The notes beneath the pieces are model-generated. The model was not told the DNA's origin and ran no database searches. It worked only from the letters and a program-made list of their open reading frames with translations. From an uncultured Clostridia bacterium (GTDB taxonomy: Bacteria; Bacillota; Clostridia; Peptostreptococcales; Anaerovoracaceae): a stretch of 26,562 nt of DNA. Shown in pieces: positions 7,452 through 15,702 of the stretch. Every line of letters begins with the position of its first letter. Position 1 is the stretch's first letter. The translations under genes were made by a program, and so were the position numbers. Location of the stretch: contig CAKQNZ010000008.1 in assembly GCA_934255435.1 (NCBI GenBank), forward strand, positions 1-26,562, in the 5' to 3' direction.

Positions 7452-8159
7452 TCACCCCAGCTTCCTTATCTCCCTGCGAAGACGGACGATTATCTTTTTT
7501 TCAAGCCTTGAAATGTACGACTGGGAGATGCCCATTTTATCAGCCACTTCCTTCTGGGTAAGCTCTTTTCTGCCGGAAAGTCCGAATCTCATCTCCACGA
7601 TATCCTTCTCACGGCCTGAAAGAGTTCCCATAGCGTATCCCAGCAGTTTGCGGTTCACTTCCTCCTCAAGATGTCCATATACTTCATCACTGTCAGTGCC
7701 CAGTATATCCGACAGCAGCAGTTCGTTCCCATCCCAGTCTACGTTCAGCGGTTCGTCAAGAGACACCTCTCCTTTTATCCTGCTGGTGCGTCTGAGATAC
7801 ATCAGTATCTCATTTTCTATGCACCTTGAAGCGTAAGTTGCAAGCTTTATCTTTTTTTCAGTCTTGAATGTGTTGACTGCTTTTATCAGACCGATGGTGC
7901 CTATGGATATGAGGTCTTCAACATTTATGCCGGCATTCTCGAATTTCCTGGCTATGTAGACCACAAGTCTGAGATTGTGTTCTATCAGCATATCCCGGTC
8001 TTTCTTGTTTCCCTTCATCGCTCCGGCCACAGCCTTTTCCTCTTCCTCTCTGGAAAGCGGAGGAGGCAGTGTGTCGCTGCCTCCTATGTAGAATATGCCT
8101 CTCTGTCTGTAAAAAAAACGACTCCACAGCTTCAAAAGCTTCTCTCTGATACTAACCAT
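7452..8159 (-). CDS. sigE: Mother-cell sigma factor sigma-E precursor
   Basis: Sigma-E is the early mother-cell sigma factor of sporulation, made inactive and cut by SpoIIGA. The first ~22 residues ([20 protein letters not shown]) form the membrane-bound amphipathic pro-sequence; cleavage should fall just before the conserved [13 protein letters not shown]. Region 2 has [20 protein letters not shown] and [19 protein letters not shown]; region 4 ends [18 protein letters not shown]. Length 235 is close to the Bacillus protein. ATG 8159 has AGGAG 7 bases upstream and follows the spoIIGA stop by 12 bases. A run of eight T interrupts the pro-sequence codons at 8118-8111. Confidence 0.96.
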   Translation of the reverse strand: MVSIREKLLKLWSRFFYRQRGIFYIGGSDTLPPPLSREEEEKAVAGAMKGNKKDRDMLIEHNLRLVVYIARKFENAGINVEDLISIGTIGLIKAVNTFKTEKKIKLATYASRCIENEILMYLRRTSRIKGEVSLDEPLNVDWDGNELLLSDILGTDSDEVYGHLEEEVNRKLLGYAMGTLSGREKDIVEMRFGLSGRKELTQKEVADKMGISQSYISRLEKKIIVRLRREIRKLG

Positions 8160-8171
8160 GTCATACTCCTC

Positions 8172-9038
8172 TCATTCCGTATATGTTTTGATATATGCCG
8201 GCAGCAGCACTCCGCACCTGCGCTCTGTGAAGCAGTCGTGACGGAAACTGTCTCTGCCGCATACTATCACGCATCCCCTGATATCGGTGACACTGCCTGA
8301 CGTTCCTGCATCCCGAGCCTTCTCATGCAGCCTCATAAGGTCCACTGCTACGCCGTAAAGGACTCCTTCTGCTCCTACAGTTTCGTACGGTATCATCCTC
8401 AGCTTCGTATCCTGCACCATACCAGCCGATTCCATATCATGCCAGACTGCCTGGTCTGCGATGGCCACAGGCCTGCCGCAGACAGGATCTTTAAGACTGT
8501 TTCCTGTATCCACAAAACCTCTTGCAGACACGGTCTTTCCACCTGAAACTATCTCCATATCGAATACATACTCATCGCTGAATCTTCTTTTTTCAGCCAG
8601 TGACACGGCTTTCTTCACTGCTGCTGTGAACATGGCCGTGAACAAGGCCAGAATACCTGCTTTCATGTCTCCTGTATATATCCCAGTCCCGGAATATATA
8701 CCATTGCTCTGCGAAAGCAGCAGCAGCCCCATTGTCATCCCGCCCATGAGGTATGTCACCAACACGAAAACAAAGGCTTTCTTTACGATTCCATTAAAAC
8801 CGAACACCACCCCGCACAGCATCAGTGCGAAGACAGCCTCCATCAGCAGCCGCAAGATCATGTTCCCCGGCAGGAATATCGTCAGAGAAAAAAGACCGCA
8901 CATCACGCACCCTGCAGCATATCTCAGCAGGAAAAACTTCCCGGATACTGACCTTCTGCATACAAGTGCTGTCAGATATATAAGCACGCCTCCCGTTATG
9001 ATGTTTTCTGCAATAAGGATGTCACCGTATACTGTCAC
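8172..9038 (-). CDS. spoIIGA: Sporulation sigma-E processing aspartyl peptidase
   Basis: SpoIIGA cleaves pro-sigma-E in the septal membrane when signalled by SpoIIR from the forespore. The 288-residue protein has an N-terminal half of about five hydrophobic segments (residues ~5-145) and a C-terminal cytoplasmic domain with the aspartyl-protease motif GFVDTGNSLKDP, catalytic D177. It ends LLPAYIKTY. The start is GTG 9038 with GGGAGG 5 bases upstream. It is cotranscribed with its substrate sigE. The upstream promoter has the long -35/-10 spacing characteristic of Spo0A control. Confidence 0.95.
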   Translation of the reverse strand: MTVYGDILIAENIITGGVLIYLTALVCRRSVSGKFFLLRYAAGCVMCGLFSLTIFLPGNMILRLLMEAVFALMLCGVVFGFNGIVKKAFVFVLVTYLMGGMTMGLLLLSQSNGIYSGTGIYTGDMKAGILALFTAMFTAAVKKAVSLAEKRRFSDEYVFDMEIVSGGKTVSARGFVDTGNSLKDPVCGRPVAIADQAVWHDMESAGMVQDTKLRMIPYETVGAEGVLYGVAVDLMRLHEKARDAGTSGSVTDIRGCVIVCGRDSFRHDCFTERRCGVLLPAYIKTYTE

Positions 9039-9080
9039 AAACGCCTCCCGTGATCTGCTGCTTTCATCACTCTGTCCCTG

Positions 9081-9113
9081 ATTATACTCTCATACAGAAG
9101 TATAATTTGTCAC
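9081..9113 (-). promoter_or_regulatory. spoIIGA-sigE promoter with long spacer, probable Spo0A control
   Basis: The minus strand has GTGACA (9113-9108; 5/6 to TTGACA) and TATAAT (9086-9081; 6/6) separated by 21 bases. The Bacillus spoIIG promoter is known for a similarly long spacing bridged by Spo0A. A weak Spo0A box, TGTCACA (plus strand 9108-9114, 5/7), overlaps the -35. I see no second box of good quality. Confidence 0.55.
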
Positions 9114-9146
9114 AATCTGGTACATACTCCAAAATTAAATACATGC

Positions 9147-9185
9147 AAAAAAACACACCCGGAGATCATGTTCCCGGATGTGTTT
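9147..9185 (-). terminator. Terminator of infC-rpmI-rplT
   Basis: On the minus strand AAACACATCCGG (9185-9174) pairs with CCGGGTGTGTTT (9162-9151) over 12 positions with one weak pair, followed by a run of T (9153-9147). It lies just past the rplT stop and upstream of the spoIIGA promoter. Confidence 0.88.
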
Positions 9186-9204
9186 ACTGTCATCACATCA
9201 TGAC

Positions 9205-9558
9205 TTACAGTGCTTTTTTAGCTGTTTCACAGAGCTGTGTGAAAGCTGCAGCATCATGTATAGCCATTTCTGAAAGCATCTTTCTGTTGATATCGATGTT
9301 TGACTTCTTGAGTCCGTCCATCAGTCTGCTGTATGAAATACCGTTCATTCTTGCAGCAGCGTTGATCCTTGCGATCCAGAGCTTTCTGTATTCTCTCTTC
9401 TTGTTCTTTCTTCCTATATATGCTGAACGGAGAGCTCTCATAGTAGCAGGCTTCGCTGCCTTGAAAGTCTTGCTCTTTGCACCATAGAAGCCTTTAGCCA
9501 TCTTTAAAACTTTTTTATGTCTCTTGTGCGCGTTTACACCTTTTTTTACTCTTGCCAT
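9205..9558 (-). CDS. rplT: 50S ribosomal protein L20
   Basis: L20 binds 23S rRNA early in large-subunit assembly and, in Firmicutes, represses its own operon by binding the infC leader. The 117-residue protein has the family start [20 protein letters not shown] and the basic stretch [22 protein letters not shown] 9558 has GGGAGG about 7 bases upstream. It is the last gene of infC-rpmI-rplT, 21 bases after rpmI. Confidence 0.98.
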   Translation of the reverse strand: MARVKKGVNAHKRHKKVLKMAKGFYGAKSKTFKAAKPATMRALRSAYIGRKNKKREYRKLWIARINAAARMNGISYSRLMDGLKKSNIDINRKMLSEMAIHDAAAFTQLCETAKKAL

Positions 9559-9579
9559 TTTATTACCTCCCTACTTGCC

Positions 9580-9780
9580 TTACTTGCTTAATACTGCTTT
9601 GATTCTCTTCAGATCTGCACTTGTTAAAGTTGTTGCTTTTCTGAGGCCTCTCTTCCTCTTCTGGCTCTTCTTAGTAAGGATGTGGCTCTTGTATGCTTTA
9701 TTCCTCTTTACTTTTCCTGAACCTGTTATTTTGAATCTTTTGCATGCGCCTCTGTGAGACTTCATTTTCTGCTTTGCCAT
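9580..9780 (-). CDS. rpmI: 50S ribosomal protein L35
   Basis: The 66-residue, highly basic protein begins [20 protein letters not shown] and contains [20 protein letters not shown], which is L35. ATG 9780 is preceded by AGGAGG at 8 bases. Gene order infC-rpmI-rplT is conserved across bacteria. Confidence 0.98.
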   Translation of the reverse strand: MAKQKMKSHRGACKRFKITGSGKVKRNKAYKSHILTKKSQKRKRGLRKATTLTSADLKRIKAVLSK

Positions 9781-9814
9781 GATGTTTTCCTCCTGTTAAA
9801 AATATATCGTTAGC

Positions 9815-10330
9815 TTATTTATCTGATTTCGGTGTAAGGATCATTGTAAGACTTCTTCCTTCGAAATTAGGCTTTCTGTCTATTTCGCCAACTTCCGAAA
9901 CAGCCTCGGCAAACTTATCCATTACCTCCATGCCGCGGGCAACGTAATCTCTTTCCCGCCCTCTGAACCTGAGACTCACTTTGAGTTTGTCCCCGTCTTT
10001 GAGGAATTTGGCACCTGTTTTAGCCTTTACCATTATGTCATGATTTTCTATGAAGGTCGACAGTCTTATTTCCTTGACCTGAGTGGTCTTCTGTTTCTTT
10101 CTGGCCTCTTTTTCTTTTTTCTGAAGCTCGTATTTGTATTTGCCGTAATCGAGTATCTTGCATACAGGCGGGTTCGCCTTTGGTGATATACATACCAGAT
10201 CCAGCTTGCTTTCGTCTGCCTTTGCCAGAGCCTCATCTCTGCTCATTATACCGAGCTGAGTGCCGTCTGTACCGATAACTCTGAATTCTTTTCCACGAAT
10301 CTCTTCGTTGATCATTGCTTCTCTGCCTAT
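9815..10330 (-). CDS. infC: Translation initiation factor IF-3 (AUA start)
   Basis: IF-3 binds the 30S subunit, keeps it free of 50S and rejects wrong start codons. The N-domain (INEEIRGKEFRVIGTDG) is joined by the basic linker LQKKEKEARKKQK to the C-domain ending GRSLTMILTPK. I place the start at ATA 10330-10328 because GGAGGT lies exactly 8 bases upstream, whereas the first ATG (10315) is 23 bases from it with nothing better nearer. The five extra residues, IGREA, align with the Bacillus IF-3 N-terminus ISKDF before INE. Rare AUU/AUA starts on infC are a known device by which IF-3 limits its own synthesis. Confidence 0.93.
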   Translation of the reverse strand: MGREAMINEEIRGKEFRVIGTDGTQLGIMSRDEALAKADESKLDLVCISPKANPPVCKILDYGKYKYELQKKEKEARKKQKTTQVKEIRLSTFIENHDIMVKAKTGAKFLKDGDKLKVSLRFRGRERDYVARGMEVMDKFAEAVSEVGEIDRKPNFEGRSLTMILTPKSDK

Positions 10331-10510
10331 TGTCCTGCACCTCCATATAAATCGTAGGAAATCCCCACATAAAAAAAGCGGATAAACATACCCGCTTCAA
10401 TCAGACATATTACTTTCCTCCGCCTGTCTTTGCGGAGAAGTGACATCTCATTATTGACCCAAGCAGCTTTCGCCCTGAGGTGAGAAGCGGATAACTTCTT
10501 CTTTACTTAC
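10331..10510 (-). ncRNA. infC leader, L20-leader-type attenuator
   Basis: The ~180-base leader before infC can fold into a central hairpin (10441-10412, stem CTCCGC/GCGGAG) and has two exclusive folds at its end. The terminator arm AAGCGGGTA (10397-10389) pairs with TATCCGCTT (10384-10376), followed by seven T. An upstream segment ATCCGCTTC (10492-10484) can instead pair with GAAGCGGGT (10398-10390), blocking the terminator. In Firmicutes, L20 controls this operon through such a leader; assignment to that RNA family rests on position and layout. No T-box core sequence is present. Confidence 0.72.
10371..10397 (-). terminator. Attenuator terminator in the infC leader
   Basis: A 9-bp stem AAGCGGGTA / TATCCGCTT with one wobble and a TGTT loop is followed by TTTTTTT (10377-10371). 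It lies 41 bases before the infC start codon, so it must be conditional. Confidence 0.82.
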
Positions 10511-10516
10511 CTTACA

Positions 10517-10545
10517 AGGATACCACAGTGCAAATGCCATTGCAA
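10517..10545 (-). promoter_or_regulatory. Promoter of infC-rpmI-rplT
   Basis: TTGCAA (10545-10540) and TATCCT (10522-10517) are 17 bases apart on the minus strand. The predicted start near 10510 gives the leader described above. The match is moderate; position supports it. Confidence 0.5.
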
Positions 10546-10588
10546 GTCTTTTTTGCTGCATGATGCCTTTTGGTATGGAGGTGCCGCT

Positions 10589-10900
10589 TTACAGGCCGAA
10601 CTCAGATACCAGCTCATCGGCTGAACGCAGTCCTACCAGTGTCTTCACAGCTTTACCGTCTCTGAACAGCATCAGTGCCGGTATGCTGGATATACCGTAT
10701 TTTATTGCAAGCATCTGCTCCTCATCGACGTCTATCTTGCCTATCTTGATGTCGCTGCGCTGCGCTGCCAGCTCGTCCAGTACAGGACCCTGCATCTGGC
10801 ACGGTCCGCACCATTTTGCCCAGAAATCCAGGAGTACCGGCTTGTCCGAGTTCAGCACTTCATCATTGAAATTGTCTTTTGTTATTTTTACGGTTCCCAT
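10589..10900 (-). CDS. trxA: Thioredoxin
   Basis: This 103-residue cytoplasmic thioredoxin reduces protein disulfides. The redox motif WCGPC has C31 and C34, preceded by VLLDFWAKW; the cis-proline is in ISSIPALMLF. ATG 10900 is chosen because GAGG lies 8 bases upstream and the product then has normal thioredoxin length; the frame extends to 10948 without a better site. One small departure is Q-M-Q after the active site where K-x-I/x-P is common. It is transcribed alone from its own promoter. Confidence 0.95.
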   Translation of the reverse strand: MGTVKITKDNFNDEVLNSDKPVLLDFWAKWCGPCQMQGPVLDELAAQRSDIKIGKIDVDEEQMLAIKYGISSIPALMLFRDGKAVKTLVGLRSADELVSEFGL

Positions 10901-10939
10901 ATCGTTACCTCTCTTTCCTGAGTTTCTTTTTATAATTAT

Positions 10940-10967
10940 ATGATACACTTTTATACTGGACTGTCAA
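10940..10967 (-). promoter_or_regulatory. trxA promoter
   Basis: A perfect TTGACA (10967-10962) is followed after 16 bases by TATCAT (10945-10940, 5/6). A TATAAT (10940-10935) lies 21 bases from the same -35. The first pair is the standard reading. Confidence 0.65.
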
Positions 10968-11009
10968 GGTGAAATTTATACATATCACAGATACATAAGT
11001 TTCCCTTAT

Positions 11010-11969
11010 TTACGCCAGCGTCATTGCCATCCTGTACATGTCCATATCGAAATTTCTTTTCATTTCCAGGGCTTCTGCCAGATCATATGCCACTATCTCA
11101 CTGCCGCATATGCCGATGGCTTTGCTATTTTCATCATTGTAGAGCAGATGTACAGCTCTGGACGCCGTCCTGCTGGCGAGTATCCTGTCGCTGGCCGATG
11201 GTGAGCCGCCACGCTGTATATATCCAGGCACGACTTTTCTGGCCTCGCATCCTGTGACTTCCTGCAGCATTTCAGTCAGTTTGTCCGTACCTATATCGAC
11301 TCCCTCTGCCTTGATTATGATGCTGTGGAGCTTGCCGGACTGATGTCCCCTTATGACACGCCTGCACACATCGTTTACGTCAAGGGGCACCTCAGGCACC
11401 AGTATAGCGTCTGCACCTCCTGCCATGCCAGAGTAAAGCGCTATGTCGCCGCAGCTTCTGCCCATTACCTCCACCACTGTGGTACGTTCATGGGAAGACG
11501 ATGTGTCACGTATATTCGATATCAGCGACAGTACAGTATTCACTGCTGTATCGAAACCTATAGTAAAATCAGTGTATCCCAGGTCGTTGTCTATTGTCCC
11601 GGGCACACCCATGACGCTGACTCCGTATGATGAAAGCTCCAGTCCCCCGTGAAAGGATCCGTCGCCTCCGATTATCACCAGACCTTCTATACCGAAAGCT
11701 TCGAGTATCTTTGCAGCATGTGAAAGGCCCTCCTTTGTCCTGAACCGTTCGCTGCGGGCTGTCCTGAGTATGGTGCCGCCTCTCTGGAGTATATCTCCAG
11801 CGGACTCCCAGGTCATTTCTTTTATCTCTCCGTCAAGGAGCCCCTCGTATCCACGCTCTATCCCGAAGACCTCCATATCCAGAGAAAGCCCTGTCCTCAC
11901 TGCAGCTCTGACTGCTGCATTCATTCCCGGCGAATCGCCTCCGCTTGTCAGTATACCTATCCTTTTCAT
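11010..11969 (-). CDS. pfkA: ATP-dependent 6-phosphofructokinase
   Basis: This enzyme phosphorylates fructose 6-phosphate to the 1,6-bisphosphate, the committed step of glycolysis. The 319 residues match bacterial PfkA. ILTSGGDSPGMNAAVRA opens the protein; IIGGDGSFHG has the glycine-rich ATP site with G-D-G, pointing to ATP rather than pyrophosphate; VPGTIDNDL holds the catalytic aspartate; VVEVMGRSCGDIAL binds substrate. ATG 11969 has GGGAGGTGAT upstream. It follows dnaE by 28 bases and is likely cotranscribed, a pairing found widely in Clostridia. Confidence 0.97.
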   Translation of the reverse strand: MKRIGILTSGGDSPGMNAAVRAAVRTGLSLDMEVFGIERGYEGLLDGEIKEMTWESAGDILQRGGTILRTARSERFRTKEGLSHAAKILEAFGIEGLVIIGGDGSFHGGLELSSYGVSVMGVPGTIDNDLGYTDFTIGFDTAVNTVLSLISNIRDTSSSHERTTVVEVMGRSCGDIALYSGMAGGADAILVPEVPLDVNDVCRRVIRGHQSGKLHSIIIKAEGVDIGTDKLTEMLQEVTGCEARKVVPGYIQRGGSPSASDRILASRTASRAVHLLYNDENSKAIGICGSEIVAYDLAEALEMKRNFDMDMYRMAMTLA

Positions 11970-11997
11970 GACAAAATCACCTCCCTGTCATCAAAAA

Positions 11998-14900
11998 TCA
12001 GATCTTGAAATTCTCTTTTCCTACTATGTCTGTTATCTCATCCCTGAAAGCCTCATCCGGCTCTATCCAGAGGCTCCTGTCCGTCCTGGACGAGCCGCCT
12101 TTCGGAAAATATATTATTGACTGATATCCGCCTCTGTGCCTGCGCATTGTCTCCGTCAGCTTTCTCATTACAGCAGAAAGCTCATCTTCAGGCAGCTGCG
12201 GCAGCTTTATCTTCACTATACCTTCAGGCTGTCTGTCTTTTTCCTGGATTCCGGCTGAAGTTCCTGCTGCACCACTGCCGTATGTATTTTCCGGCTTTGC
12301 CCCCGGCATACCTTCTGTATCTCTCAGCTCTTTCAGGTCCACTACTCTGTCAGCAAGTATCTTCGGCACTTCGCCTTCTTTGAAGTTCACCGTTCCTGAA
12401 ACAGATATGGCAGCGTCTTCTGCAATAAGCTGCTCACACCTTTCATATACATTAGGGAACACAACGACTTCGATGGTGCCGTAAAGGTCTTCCAGGTCGA
12501 CGAACGCCATCATTTTGCTGTTCTTCGTTATCAGTGTCTTGCGGTGGGTTATTATCCCTGCTACCACAGCCTTCATGCCGTCTGTGATGAAACTGTGGCC
12601 CTCGCCGCTTTCCTCGCTGTCCAGCACCTCAGCCAGCTCCTGTGAAGTCACTGAAACCATCCTGCTTATCATATCTTCATATTCTTTGAGGGGATGACCT
12701 GTTATATACACGCCCAGCATCTCCTTTTCCTGAGCGATGAGCTCCTCACCGCTGAAATTCCTCACATCAGGCAGACGGCTGCTGCTCCTGCTTTCCTCCA
12801 TGGCATCGGCATTCGTCTGGAACAGCGAGATCTGACCGGCTATATTATGCTTTGCTTCAGACTGCTGAGACTCCATAAGGCTCTCATATACGCTGAGATG
12901 TGCTGCTCTGTTTTCGTTCAGCCTGTCCAGCGCCCCTGCTTTTATCAGACTTTCGATGCCTTTTTTGTTCACTCTGTGTATATCAAGGTTCTCTATGAAT
13001 CCAAAGATGTCCTTTGGCATACCCTTGGATTCACGGGCTTCTATTATAGCGTCTATCGCACCTTCGCCCAGATTCTTCACTCCAAGAAGGCCGAACCTTA
13101 TCTTTCCGTCCTTTACCGAGAATTTTTTGAAGCTCTCGTTTATGTCAGGGGGCAGTACTTCTATACCCATCTCGCTGCAGTTCCTCATGTATCTTGCGAT
13201 GGAGTCCGGATCTCCCATGACGCTGGTCATAAGAGCTGCCATGAATTCCACAGGATGATGCACTTTGAGATACGCCGTCTCGTACGCAAGTACCGCATAT
13301 GCCGCTGCATGGGACTTGTTGAAAGCATATTCAGCGAAAGTGACCATCTGATTGAATATTTCCTCTGCGGCTTCCCTGGGCACTCCGTTCCTGACACATC
13401 CATGTATCTCTACCTCGCCGTTTCCATCCAGCTTGCCGTTTATGAAATATTCCTTTTCCTCCAGCATGACATCCATTTTCTTCTTGCTCATGGCACGACG
13501 CACCAGGTCGGAGCGTCCGTATGAATATCCGCCAAGGTCCCTTACGATCTGCATCACCTGCTCCTGGTACACAAGGCAGCCGTATGTCACGGAAAGTATC
13601 GGTTCAAGGCTTTCATGTATGTAGCTGATGTTTCCCGGATTCTTCTTGTTGGCTATATATGTCGGTATGGAACCCATAGGACCAGGTCTGTAAAGGGATA
13701 TACCTGCGACTACATCCTCAAAACAGTCAGGTCTCAGGTTCTTCATGAACTGCGTCATTCCTCCGCTTTCGAGCTGGAATACTCCCTGTGTGTTGCCTCC
13801 TGCGATCAGCTCGTAGACCTTCGGATCGTCGTAGTCCATAGACGAGAAATCTATCTTCTCTCCGGTATCCGCCTCTATCATTTCAAGAGCATCCCTTATG
13901 ATCGTCAGATTCCTCAGTCCCAGAAAGTCCATTTTCAGAAGTCCCAGCTCCTCTATCGTAGTCATGTTGAACTGGGTGGAAAGGCCTTTATCTGCGAGAT
14001 AAAGAGGCACATACTCGTCTATGCTTTTCTTTGATATCACCACGCCTGCCGCATGGGTGGAGGCGTGCCGGGGCATACCTTCTATGGCCCTGGCCATATC
14101 TATGACTTTCCTTGTAGTCTCTTCTGACTCGTATTTTTTCTTCAGCTCCGGACTTGTCTCAAGAGCCTTGTCTATGGTCATCTTCAGTGCAAACGGTATC
14201 GCCTTGGCTATGGCGTCTGTCTCAGGGTAGCTGACATTCAGCACTCTGCCTACGTCACGGACTGCCTGCCTGGCTTTCATCGTACCGAAGGTTATTATCT
14301 GAGACACCTTGTCTTCGCCGTATTTTTCGGTTACGTATTCGATGACTTCGCCTCTCCTCTCATAGCAGAAGTCGATATCTATATCCGGCATGCTGACTCT
14401 CTCAGGATTGAGAAAACGCTCGAAGATCAGACTGTATTTTATCGGATCTATATCTGTTATCCTCAGTGTGTAAGCCACGATGCTGCCTGCCGCTGAACCT
14501 CTGCCGGGGCCTACCATTATGCCGTGGCTCCTGGCATAGTTGATGAAATCCCAGACTATGAGGAAATATTCCACATATCCCATGTTCTCGATCGTAGTAA
14601 GCTCGTAGTCCAGACGTTCTTTGAGCGAGTTCATCTCTTCTTCGTCTGCCTGGGCGTATCGCTCCTGAAGACCTTTCTCGCAGAGACTCCTGAGATATGC
14701 TTTCTTGGTGTATCCGTCAGGCACATCGAAATCCGGCAGATGGAGCTCTCCAAAAGTGAATTCCACATTGCACTGCTCTGCGATCCTGGCTGTATTGTCG
14801 CAGGCCTCCGGGATATTGGCAAATATCCTGCGCATCTCGTCTTCGGATTTGAGGTAGAACTGGTCGTTTGCAAAACGCATCCTGTTCTCATCGTCCACCG

Positions 14901-15582
14901 TGGTACCCATCTGGATGCACATCAGCACGTCCTGGGCAACGGAGTCTTCACGTCTGACATAATGCACATCGTTCGTGGCAACGAAAGGTATACCGGTCTC
15001 CTCATGGAGACGCTTCATGTCCGGCAGTATCCTGGCTTCTTCCTCCAGTCCCTGGTCCTGCAGCTCAAGATAGAAATTCCCCCCGCCGAATATCTCCTGC
15101 ATAGCAACGGCTTCTCTTCTGGCCCCGTCGTAGTCACGGTTCAGCAGCCTGTGCTGCACTTCACCTGCAAGGCAGGCAGACAGTGCGATGATGCCTTCGC
15201 TGTATTTTCTGAGAAGATCCTTGTCAACTCTGGGCTTGTAGTAGAATCCATGCCTGTAGGCCTCAGATACTATCTTCATGAGATTCCTGTAGCCGGTATT
15301 GTTTTTAGCCAGCAGTACGAGATGTCCCATATGCTTGTCCTTGTCCGCCTCTTTGTCGAATCTCGTCCTCGCCGCTGTGTATACTTCACATCCGATCACA
15401 GGTTTTATCCCGTGTTTCCTGCATTCCCTGTAAAAGTCTATGACGCCGAACATCACCCCGTGGTCTGTGATGGCAAGGGACTCGAATCCCATCTCCTTAG
15501 CCCTGGCTACAAGATCTCCTATACGTGATGCTCCGTCCAGCAGACTGTACTCTGTATGGACATGTAAATGTGTGAATGCCAT
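11998..15582 (-). CDS. dnaE: DNA polymerase III alpha subunit (DnaE type)
   Basis: The protein has 1194 residues. The N-terminal PHP domain starts FTHLHVHTEYSLLDGASR. The palm has GPGRGSAAGSIVAY and the catalytic PDIDIDF with D400, D402 and D404. Later come the thumb/fingers, a helix-hairpin-helix segment (NLDIHRVNKKGIESLIKAGA) and an OB-fold near residues 985-1090. There is no exonuclease insertion, so it is DnaE, not PolC; in Firmicutes the two share replication and DnaE extends primers. The C-terminal ~100 residues lie past the OB-fold. ATG 15582 is chosen for GAGGT 8 bases upstream; the frame is open to 15633. Confidence 0.97.
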   Translation of the reverse strand: MAFTHLHVHTEYSLLDGASRIGDLVARAKEMGFESLAITDHGVMFGVIDFYRECRKHGIKPVIGCEVYTAARTRFDKEADKDKHMGHLVLLAKNNTGYRNLMKIVSEAYRHGFYYKPRVDKDLLRKYSEGIIALSACLAGEVQHRLLNRDYDGARREAVAMQEIFGGGNFYLELQDQGLEEEARILPDMKRLHEETGIPFVATNDVHYVRREDSVAQDVLMCIQMGTTVDDENRMRFANDQFYLKSEDEMRRIFANIPEACDNTARIAEQCNVEFTFGELHLPDFDVPDGYTKKAYLRSLCEKGLQERYAQADEEEMNSLKERLDYELTTIENMGYVEYFLIVWDFINYARSHGIMVGPGRGSAAGSIVAYTLRITDIDPIKYSLIFERFLNPERVSMPDIDIDFCYERRGEVIEYVTEKYGEDKVSQIITFGTMKARQAVRDVGRVLNVSYPETDAIAKAIPFALKMTIDKALETSPELKKKYESEETTRKVIDMARAIEGMPRHASTHAAGVVISKKSIDEYVPLYLADKGLSTQFNMTTIEELGLLKMDFLGLRNLTIIRDALEMIEADTGEKIDFSSMDYDDPKVYELIAGGNTQGVFQLESGGMTQFMKNLRPDCFEDVVAGISLYRPGPMGSIPTYIANKKNPGNISYIHESLEPILSVTYGCLVYQEQVMQIVRDLGGYSYGRSDLVRRAMSKKKMDVMLEEKEYFINGKLDGNGEVEIHGCVRNGVPREAAEEIFNQMVTFAEYAFNKSHAAAYAVLAYETAYLKVHHPVEFMAALMTSVMGDPDSIARYMRNCSEMGIEVLPPDINESFKKFSVKDGKIRFGLLGVKNLGEGAIDAIIEARESKGMPKDIFGFIENLDIHRVNKKGIESLIKAGALDRLNENRAAHLSVYESLMESQQSEAKHNIAGQISLFQTNADAMEESRSSSRLPDVRNFSGEELIAQEKEMLGVYITGHPLKEYEDMISRMVSVTSQELAEVLDSEESGEGHSFITDGMKAVVAGIITHRKTLITKNSKMMAFVDLEDLYGTIEVVVFPNVYERCEQLIAEDAAISVSGTVNFKEGEVPKILADRVVDLKELRDTEGMPGAKPENTYGSGAAGTSAGIQEKDRQPEGIVKIKLPQLPEDELSAVMRKLTETMRRHRGGYQSIIYFPKGGSSRTDRSLWIEPDEAFRDEITDIVGKENFKI

Positions 15583-15618
15583 TATCTCTACCTCTTTATG
15601 TTCCTGTCTGAAAATATA

Positions 15619-15633
15619 ATGATATTTTATCAT
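15619..15633. repeat. Short inverted repeat upstream of dnaE
   Basis: ATGATA and TATCAT flank a TTT centre, a perfect 6+6 repeat in the AT-rich divergent region between dnaE and the L,D-transpeptidase gene. It could overlap the dnaE promoter, but no convincing -35 is visible. Function unknown. Confidence 0.35.
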
Positions 15634-15680
15634 AAAAACGATTTTTTCTCTTTTATATTTATAAATTTTAAAGTAAAATA

Positions 15681-15686
15681 TATAAT
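15681..15686 (+). promoter_or_regulatory. Possible -10 box of the L,D-transpeptidase gene
   Basis: TATAAT at 15681-15686 would start transcription only about 10 bases before the ATG at 15703. The -35 region at 17 bases (TTTATA) is poor. See the finding on a near-leaderless mRNA. Confidence 0.35.
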
Positions 15687-15702
15687 GTTAAGATGATTAT
15701 AC

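Noticed and set aside
10331..10510. T-box riboswitch before infC
   Set aside because: The T-box core (GGTGGNACCGCG-like) is absent; layout fits the L20-type leader better.
10941..10967. Second long-spacer promoter at trxA (TTGACA, 21 bases, TATAAT)
   Set aside because: A normal 16-base pairing with TATCAT is present, so the spoIIG-like reading is not needed.
12694..15528. Plus-strand frames of 276 and 334 codons opposite dnaE
   Set aside because: dnaE is unambiguous on the minus strand; these frames show no domain and no start signal.
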